Assembly (NCBI GenBank): GCA_004369085.1
Contig: ML210184.1
Coordinates: forward strand, 1-64,000
Source of the DNA: Coprinopsis marcescibilis
Lineage: Eukaryota; Basidiomycota; Agaricomycetes; Agaricales; Psathyrellaceae
Length of the DNA stretch: 64,000 nucleotides
Direction: 5' to 3'
This document shows positions 56,763 to 64,000 of this stretch, one piece after another (the first letter of the stretch is position 1; every line of letters begins with the position of its first letter). Made by a program: the position numbers and the translations under genes. The notes under the pieces were generated by a model that worked only from the letters and a program-made list of their open reading frames with translations, made no database searches and had not been told where the DNA came from.

Positions 56763-57795
56763 AACGTCCGGTTGTAAGGTTAAAAAAAAGGCAGAATTTA
56801 AGGAGAGTTTCTGATTACCATGATACATACTATAGCATTGATGTACATATGACTCATGGATGTCTGTGGATTATGGGAAGAATATTTTGACTATTGTCTG
56901 AACATTGTGAGTTGGTGTTGCATATTGACGATACGACATCTTTTCGAGCCCCTGTTCGGTGGTCCCGGCGATCTCGTCTCGCTTGAAGAGTCGAGCGTTG
57001 GCTGTGCGCGCGGCGCCACTCTGCTCGGATGATTTGACCGTTGTTCATCAGCAGGAGGGCTAGCGTCTATCAGCACAGAGATTACTTAGATGGCAAACGC
57101 TTGATTGTCAGTGGGACGAAACGAGCGTACCGGGTGTCCTGAAACGAGCTGCAAAAAGTTCTGATTTTTCTCCAGGGTGTCAATAGCAGACGGGAACGGA
57201 GAGTGAGTTAGTAGTTGAAACGTTGAAACCCGGCTCCGCATTTGTTCAGTAGATTCTGGAAATCTGGACAGTGACAGTGGATATGCAGTATGGACATGTA
57301 GCAACTGATCATGACGGACGGGGATCCGTTGCTTTATCCGCGTCACACGTGTACGTTGCAATGTACTCCGTGAATTTGAGGAGACTTTAGGAGACGAGTA
57401 ATCAAGGGTATTCGTTCCTTCGGATGGCATATAAATAGAGAAGACGGATTCTACTAGAAAGTTGCACGGTTCGGCCGGGCACACAAGGCGTGTGGGGTGC
57501 CAATGGATGGAGTGAAGAGATTTGGATCCGTGCCTCCGGAAGAAATATCCGAGCCCCTGAAATTACCAATGTGGCGTTGTTCAGCGAAATCAGTACATCC
57601 GAATCGTAGTGATTCTAACACTGTCGTACGCCACAGTTGGTTGGCTATAATAATCAGCCGTACCCGCGTTGCATACAATCAGGACAGCTAACAGAGTATC
57701 ACATCTCGTTGCTAGAGCTCTGCAAGTGTCACCTGGCCATTTCTATTTGCAGAATATACGTGAGAGAAATATGATAGCGAAAAAAGCGCGAGGTA
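56763..57795. other. Convergent intergenic region between AGX1 and BFR2, possibly with an undetected gene
   Basis: About 1 kb between two stop codons, long for this genome. Minus-strand frames at 56854-57076, 57086-57484 and 57454-57678 follow one another with plausible GT/AG ends between them, so a small multi-exon gene is possible, but no motif supports it. A catataaatag string at 57428 looks like a TATA box on the + strand, and the frame after it (MDGVKRFGSVPPEE from about 57503) is short and unsupported. Confidence 0.4.
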
Positions 57796-59804
57796 TCATC
57801 CAAAGACCCTGAACCCGTCGTTTACATTGATGTCCTGCATCCGGTTTTCATCTTCGTTCACGTTTGAAACCACGTTTTCGAACCCCTTTCCGAGGAGAGA
57901 GGAAAAGAGCTCGTCGACTTGTTCGTCATGCCATGCTCCGACAGGTATAACAGGGACCATAAAGTTCTGGATCTTCTCGTGCACTTGATACCTATACACA
58001 TGTGCCAGTGATCAGTCAAGGGTTCAATATGAGGCGATAGCAAATGTGAAGGCCAGCAGCGACAGTGAAGAGCCAATGGGGCGGCGGAGCAAAGGGGCAG
58101 GACATAATTCAGCACATACCGGATCTTGCGACCCTTGCTCGCTTTCGTATCAACCTCCTTCTTCGCCTTCTTTTGCTTCTGAATTGCTATCCAATCCGCA
58201 TTCTTCCCGTCCCCACCACGAGAGTCGATGATGTCTCGCAGCATTTTCTGATAGAAATCTGTATCGTCAAAGATCTCGGTAGCTTCCTCTCCTTGGCCGT
58301 TGGCCTGGGGTTTGGAGGATTCGTCTGCAGTGGGGTTCGTGCCTACGCGTGTGCCTGGTGCTCTGCGGAGACGCGTCCGGTCGAGCAGGCCTTGGTGGTC
58401 TTGCAGGGTATCGTCTACGAGCTGGACGGCGGACTTTAGCTGATGTTTGCCTTTTGCGAATGTGCCCTTGTTTGAAGGAAGGAGGACTGAGGGTGCTACT
58501 GCTTGGATCTTTGCTGACCATTTCGAAAGCGTTTGAACCAGATGGGGGTGGTACCTAAATCCGAACGGGTCAACTAATCTTTCTAGGTAGAGGCGAAAGA
58601 CCGATACACACAGTTGTTCCAGTGCAGATGCTGATTCGCAGGCAGATATCAGGTCTTCTGTGGCATTGGCAAGGTTTGCCTCGTCCTCCAACTTTCTTCG
58701 CTTTCGTGCTGGTGGCTTGATACCTTCGTTTACAGTGAAGAGTCTCTGAGAGAGATCGAGTTCATGAATACTACTAGAGACCGAAAACATTATCTCCCAC
58801 CTCTTGCAGCTCGGTAATGTCGTCAACCAATGCAAGTGCCTCTTGCGAAAGCATGAGCAAGGCTTCTGAACACTCGGGATCTTCAAGGAACCTTGACATG
58901 GCATCGGGCTGTTTCACAAATGATTTGAGCATGTTGCTGTGATACATCAACGAAGAGACTGACCGTAGGCAGCTTGTTCGCTGCTACAACAGCCTTTTGA
59001 ATTTGAATGCGAGAGTCGAGCAGTGTGTCCCATAGAGCCTGGAAAGGGCATCAGCAATATAATGCAAAACGACGGACGGCTGCATACAATTTGCCGGGCC
59101 ACTGCTTTCCCCTTCTTTTTGTCGGCGTCTCTGGCTTGTTGTAACGTCGAGGTCAGATCTTTTGGAGGCTCTTGCTGCGAAGCTGGGCGTTTCAGTGAGG
59201 GTGTTGATTCCGGGGGCGTCATGAATTCGTCTTTGTCGTCGTCTTCGCTTTCCTCTTCCGATGACTGGCTATCTTGCCCTCCAGACTCATCAGGCTCGAC
59301 GTTCGCGTCTGATTCATCTGACTCTGTACCAATCCCACCAAACTCCTCCTCACTCTCGCTCTCGCCGTCGTACGAGTCCTCTGATTGGCCTTGTTCTTCA
59401 AGTTCCAAAAGGTCTTTCCTGGATATTCGTTTGCCTTCGTACTGTGGGCCCGAGAGGCCTCCCTGGAGCCTGCGGAGTTCGCTGGGACTTTGGGCCAAAA
59501 GGAAATGAGTACTCTCTCCGCTGGATGGTTTCAGCGAAGCGTGACTGACCCAACGTCGACATAGTGTTCCCTCGCTGCTACCAAGTCCTCTGTAGTTCCT
59601 CCTGCTTCATTGTTTGTGTCCAAAGCTTCGGGATCAAAGTCTAGAAAAACGGTCGATTCGTGCAAAGCAAGCCGAGGAGCATTCCACATACCTACCGGGG
59701 CTGCATCATCCACCTGGGCAAGTTGCTCGGCGAGGGTCAATCCTAGATGTGCCTATTCGTCATTCCAGGTGAATACACGTAGCATACAGACACATACTAG
59801 CCAT
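57796..59804 (-). CDS. BFR2: rRNA-processing protein BFR2 (AATF/Che-1 family)
   Basis: Nucleolar protein of the small-subunit processome, needed for early 18S rRNA maturation. A seven-nt first exon (ATGGCTA) joins [16 protein letters not shown] after an intron. [20 protein letters not shown] and REHYVDVG match the AATF opening. [20 protein letters not shown] follows. The centre is a long Asp/Glu/Ser stretch. The leucine-zipper-like AATF domain includes [20 protein letters not shown]. The C-terminal TRAUB domain shows [39 protein letters not shown] and [13 protein letters not shown]. It ends GFRVFG with TGA at 57796. About eight exons. With RPF2 and VMS1 it is the third ribosome-related gene here. 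Confidence 0.92.
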
Positions 59805-60067
59805 ATCCTCAGTAGGAACTGAATGGGATTTTGTTTGCGGTCAGAAAATGGATTTTGATGCCGCACAAAAAACAATTGATGCAAGCGCTGTTTTCCTGGA
59901 ACCTCGATCACAAACAGTAGGGCGCCTAAGTAAGACGTCTGTACAACGTCACCAACGGCGAAGTAGTACGGCAAAGTAATTTTGATGTAATGAGTGGGGT
60001 CAATTAGAATTAATGTACATGTGCGAAAGCGACAAAGCATGGAGCAAAATTAGGTAGGGCTATATCT

Positions 60068-61464
60068 CTATGTTGAGACCGACTTGACGTGAAGTGGGGA
60101 TGAATGCGTTTCCGATGGTGCGAGTGCCATTACCTTTCGTGCAAAGGCTTCGAAGAGAATGCTCGGCGGTGGATCTTTATATGCATATAGTTCCGCATCC
60201 AAGAGCGGCGGAGGTCCAGACAATCGCATGTCCAATCCTTTGTCGGGTATCGCGACGACCATGTTCTGTTCGAGAATAGCCTCCTCCGAAATTCCTTCAT
60301 CGACCAGCTTCTTGAATGACCTTAAGGGTTCAAAATCTTCGCCTTCGCCTTCGGAGTCGGAGTCATCCTGTGCTTTCTCTTGCGGCCTAAGTTGCCTTGC
60401 ACGGCGTTTGAAGGGTTGGGATCCTTGCTGTTGAGATCGCCCCATTTCTAGCCGTTTGCCTCGTCGTACAGGGGCTAGTCCGGTGGTTTGGCCTTTTGGT
60501 AATAATGGCAGAGCGCTGATGGTGGTAGGGGTAAAGGGTCGGAGAGTGGCAGTAAGCGGGACAGTGGGCGAACCATCCTGGAACATTTCTGGATGATGGT
60601 CAAGGACGTTCCTGACGAGTTCACTCGGTTTCCAGAGTCGGTTGAAGTTGCAAGCTAGTCGCAAGAAGAAGTTGAGAAGATATGCATAAGGGTACATAGC
60701 ATGTTGATTCCATACCTGCGATTGGACATGGAAGTAGCAGACGAGACAGGTGGGTATCGTCTATATGCTGAAGCAATTCAGCCTGTGAGTGGTGGTTCCG
60801 TTGGTTGCACCGTGGTAGCTTGCATTCAATCCAGCCCTAGATGAGTGTAAGCACATATACAGCCATAATAGCTCAAGAAAGTACCTGATTGCTTCGACAT
60901 GCGTGGACATGGAGTACCAGGTGCTAGAAATCAAAGGTGGTCAGAACCAAGCCATGCGACTGATGCTGATGCCGAAAGGAGTGAAACATCCCAATCAGGA
61001 AGGCAGGCTTGGAGGTCCCTCATTTCCAACCACATCCAGAAATTTCCAAGTCCAAAGCGTATGCAGCTAATGGAAAGAAACGTATAGTACCAGTGTGTAG
61101 TAGAGGCCTGGTAGAACAGATCTAGAAGAGACTTGAAGGGAAGTCTCGCATAATTATAGTGATAAAAAGAGCAACTGGAATGAACAACCAGATGGCAGAG
61201 GCCACATTAAAATTAGTGGTTCAGGTGTGTTCAAAGTCAGTGTATTCTCAGAGAAAAGAAGGCAACAGCAGAAGAGGAGTTATTTGGAAGGTAACCCACC
61301 TTTTGCAATACATTCCAACTCCAGAGCACAACATTACAAGGCTTTCCTTTGGTGGATGAATGCCATTCACAGGTAAAACCTGGTGGTGCACGGATAATAT
61401 CCTTTGCAGCCTCCAAAAGCCTTTCAGAGGATGCAAGAGCCATGATGGCAGATGGGGCAAGCAT
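60068..61464 (-). CDS. C2H2 zinc-finger protein with three atypical fingers
   Basis: Probable nuclear DNA- or protein-binding regulator. Exon 1 (61300-61464) encodes MLAPSAIMALASSERLLEAA and the first Cys pair of finger 1 (FTCEWHSSTKGKPCNVVLWS). A 376 nt intron (60924-61299) joins QK to HLVLHVHACRSNQGW, completing finger 1. Finger 2 is ECKLPRCNQRNHHSQAELLQ then HIDDTH. Finger 3 starts LLLPCPIA, is spliced to ACNFNRLWKPSELVRNVLDH, and has His-His. All exon joins keep frame and the Cys/His spacing. The C-terminal 140 residues are Pro-rich, then basic (RRARQLRPQEKAQ), then acidic. A second Met at 61443 is equally possible. I cannot assign an orthologue. It lies in the CpG-poor block. Confidence 0.82.
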
Positions 61465-62092
61465 GTAGGAAAAACAATACGAGTACCACCACAGGGTGAG
61501 GTATAGCTTGCAAGTTGCAGTGTAATTGGAGTGACTCAATACAAGCACAACCGCAAGGAAGTGCTTGAGAGTTTAAGTCAGAATCCGCTAAAGAGTGTTT
61601 CCTTTTGTTTGAGAGTAGAGGAGAGTATGGAGGGCCCGAGACGCGTGTGGAACTTTGAGATGACGGCGAAATGAAAGAGAGTTCTAATCGTGGGAAACCT
61701 GTTGAGGTTGGCCACTAACACCTAGTGTACAGAATTGGCAAATGGTCAAGTACTACCTAGAAACCACAGACATAGATGTTTAATTTTAATCTGAAAATCA
61801 ATTGAAGATTACAACTCCAAGGTTGCACAGAGCCTCCAGCAAATGTATTCTCTGTATTGTATTTATTATAGTTGGGTGGACTGGAGTCTGGGAGGAAGCA
61901 CATTGTTAAATGCCACAGGCTCAGAAAGGGCCATTGAAGGCAGGTGAGCACAAGTGTTGTGTAAAAACAGAATCAGTCACCCAAGAATGGTGATCAAGTC
62001 AAATCAGCAACAAGATATGAATAAGCAAGGTCATTTACTTTGTACCACCCAGACCCTTGAACCTGGCTTCTGCAGCCCTTGCTCTCCTCTCT
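61149..62092. other. CpG-depleted block with two CpG-free stretches
   Basis: No CG dinucleotide occurs from 61149 to 61390 (242 bp) or from 61691 to 62092 (402 bp), while TG and CA are frequent. The 61560-61690 segment between them, which is the likely zinc-finger promoter, keeps about eight. The block covers the zinc-finger first exon and long intron, the intergenic space and the 3' coding end of VMS1. Elsewhere in the window CG occurs in almost every line of sequence. Confidence 0.9.
61465..62034. other. Intergenic, zinc-finger promoter and VMS1 3' region
   Basis: About 570 bp between the start of the - strand zinc-finger gene and the stop of the - strand VMS1 gene. The first 230 bp hold the probable promoter with all remaining CG dinucleotides. 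The rest is AT-rich, without CG, and should include the VMS1 3' UTR. No transposon ends recognised. Confidence 0.6.
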
Positions 62093-64000
62093 CGCTCCAC
62101 CTTGAGGCGCATTTCAGGTGTGAGGCCAGCAATTCCTTCAGCTGACCCAGAAGCCCCTCCCAGACGATTTGCATGTGCATTGGATGGTGTAGGTTTGACA
62201 GGAGGAACTGGATTGCTTGGTGGACTTGCCGGCCTCTCCTGCTGTCTCTCCCGGTCCTTCGCCTCTCTCTCTTTTACCCTATCCTTCAACCCCTTCCTCC
62301 GAACCTTCTTCTTCTGCTCCTGCTCTTCCTCCATGTCCTGCGACAAGATGCTCGGAACATGGCCAGCCCCGAGCCAATCCCACCGATCGAGGTTGGCAGC
62401 TGCACATCGACGAAAAACATCGCGGACGGCCTTGGTCTTTGCGAGGTCGTATGCAGTCCGGTTGGACGCTGCGTAAACGGGAGTCGAGCCTGCGTCCTCA
62501 GACCGCGTTTCCACATCCTCGAGGATGCCTTGCTTTGACGATCCAACAGTGATGGTCGGATCCGCGCCGGCCGCGTCAAGCATCCAATGTACGACATCCG
62601 CTTGACCAGCATACGCAGCGGCTTGAAGCAATGTGTTGACCTTTTCGTCCGCCCATTCAGGAATTGGTATGTCGATCCCCCCAATGGCGTTCGATTCGCG
62701 TTCCCAAAATACTTTCAACGGCTCCAAGCGGCCCCTGGTAACCATTTCGAGAAGGCGGCCCCATTTATCCCGGAATAGTTCCTCTTCTTTGGTAAGTTTG
62801 GTTGGTTGAGGCTTCTCTCGCTCGACGGGTGCCGGAATAGTGGGTTTCGGTTTGGGTTTAGGCAGGGAGGCTTGGTAGGCTTCATCTTGGGCTTTGAGCT
62901 CGTCTTCGGTAAAGTGTGAGATTTTGGGTTTGGTGAGTTCGAGAAGACATCGCGAGAGTTCGGATTGGGTCTAGAAAGAGTAAGGTCAGATTTTGGATGC
63001 AGATTGACACTTGAACAACTTCGAACTTACCGGGCGGCGTGTAGGGAATGGAAAGGTACGCAGACGCTCGTCTCCTTTTTGGAAAACAGCTTCGTCGTAG
63101 TCAAAGAATATGCGGCGATTGGATGTGCTCGCACGGATCCATATCCGTTCGCAGTCTATGATCTCTTCTGACCACTCGCTCAGCAGGTTCCGGATATCCT
63201 AAAAGAATGGTGAGTCGAAATGTTCCGATGATTTCAAGGTAAGGGAACTTACATCACGGAGCGCCTGTTCACCATATCTTCGTAATTGCGCACCAGCGCT
63301 CTTAGCAGGACCTTTCGCATTATCATTCACGGATTGTGATCCACCCTGTTTCCGACGTGCTATCGAAACAGGTTAGTTCCAACTGCCTTGTCGCGCTCCG
63401 AATGAAGACTAACTGGTATATCGGTGGAAGGTCTTGTGAAGAAGGACTTCCATATCTGGCTTGGGTCGTTTGGGCTTCTTTTTGGACTTGCCAGATTCTT
63501 CTTCCTCCTCTCCATCCTTGCTGACCCTGACGACCGCTCCAGCAAAATGACCACCTGCGACCATGAACATCGCCCAGGTCCGGCCACCTGGTTCTGGGGC
63601 TTGAAGCTTCTTGAGTTCGTCTACGAGGCTTGATGGCTCGATCTTTGGAGGAAATAATGCCTTGTATACACCAATCTGTGTCGAAGGGTGTGAATGGAAC
63701 CAAACGAGAGCGGTTTGAGGTGCGTGTGGTGATGAAGATTCTGGTGAATCAGGACGCAGCCCGAGGTTCTTCGTTTTGTTGACGATCTTGTTCACGGTAT
63801 CAGAGTCGTCCGAGTCGTTTTCGGAAGAGGAAGCGGAACCAGAGAGAGAATCGTCCAGGGCTGGGGACACATGAGAATGAGGATTGCATTACGACTTTGT
63901 GAACTCTCACCGTCGACAAGCTGGCCAAAGTCGGCTTCATTGACTGCCTTTCCGCCGTTTAGCTTGTTTTTGACATTGTAGCGATGCCAATCGGACTTGA
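62035..64000 (-). CDS. VMS1: VMS1/ANKZF1 peptidyl-tRNA hydrolase, 5' part outside window
   Basis: Releases nascent chains from stalled 60S ribosomes and protects mitochondria in ribosome quality control. The sequence enters at the right edge with SDWHRYNVKNKLNGG, the His side of the N-terminal C2H2 zinc finger. The VLRF1 domain follows: TALVWFHSHPSTQIGVYKAL, WAMFMVAGGHFAGAVV, LLHKTFHRYT spliced to TRRKQGGSQS, which holds the catalytic Gln, and AGAQLRRYGEQALRDDIR. SEEIIDCERIWIRASTSNRR and IFFDYDEAVFQKGDERLRTF complete it. Ankyrin repeats include VNTLLQAAAYAGQADVVHWM. The C-terminal coiled VIM-like end is EMRLKVERERRARAAEARFK. Stop TAA at 62035. The 3' coding end lies in the CpG-free stretch, yet the frame is intact. 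Confidence 0.95.

Noticed and set aside
1..64000. CRISPR arrays, operons, bacterial promoters and ribosome binding sites
   Set aside because: The intron-rich genes and their families are fungal nuclear, so prokaryotic feature types do not apply; no regularly spaced repeat array was seen.

Overview
The window is nuclear DNA of a mushroom-forming basidiomycete, probably an agaric. The evidence is dense gene packing (about 26 loci in 64 kb on both strands), many introns of roughly 50-90 bp with GT/AG ends, basidiomycete-type housekeeping proteins, and two seven-bladed beta-propeller lectins of the Psathyrella velutina lectin type. No rRNA, tRNA, CRISPR array or intact transposon was recognised.

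Layout. 0-4.8 kb: the 3' end of a canonical histone H3 gene, a GPI-anchored aspartic peptidase, a CENP-A/Cse4-like centromeric H3 variant, and a family-16 lysine methyltransferase. 4.9-18.4 kb: mitochondrial rhomboid protease, a second family-16 methyltransferase, an unrecognised coiled-coil protein sharing a short divergent promoter with condensin BRN1, then ARP9, a small orphan and the ribosome-assembly factor RPF2. 19-28 kb is the accessory part: an oxidosqualene cyclase (ERG7 type), two lectin genes in a rearranged tandem duplication that carries two broken cyclase pieces, and a decayed NACHT NTPase. 29-50 kb: sulfite reductase MET5, cytochrome c1, THP3-like SAC3/GANP protein, tRNA-splicing endonuclease SEN2, dynein intermediate chain, sorting nexin SNX41/ATG20, a polynucleotide-kinase-like P-loop protein, a TPR protein and TIM23. 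50-64 kb: velvet regulator, an orphan, a CYSTM peptide, alanine-glyoxylate aminotransferase, BFR2/AATF, a C2H2 zinc-finger protein, and VMS1, which runs off the right edge.

The genes do not form one pathway. Loose themes are chromosome segregation (CENP-A, condensin), ribosome production and quality control (RPF2, BFR2, VMS1), mitochondria (rhomboid, cytochrome c1, TIM23, probably AGX1) and sterol/sulfur metabolism (ERG7, MET5). The lectin and NACHT block between ERG7 and MET5 is the lineage-specific insert and the best place to look for new biology. A second anomaly is a block near 61-62 kb with two long stretches that contain no CpG dinucleotide.

CDS coordinates run from start to stop codon and include introns. 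Splice sites are quoted only where reading frame and family motifs agreed.
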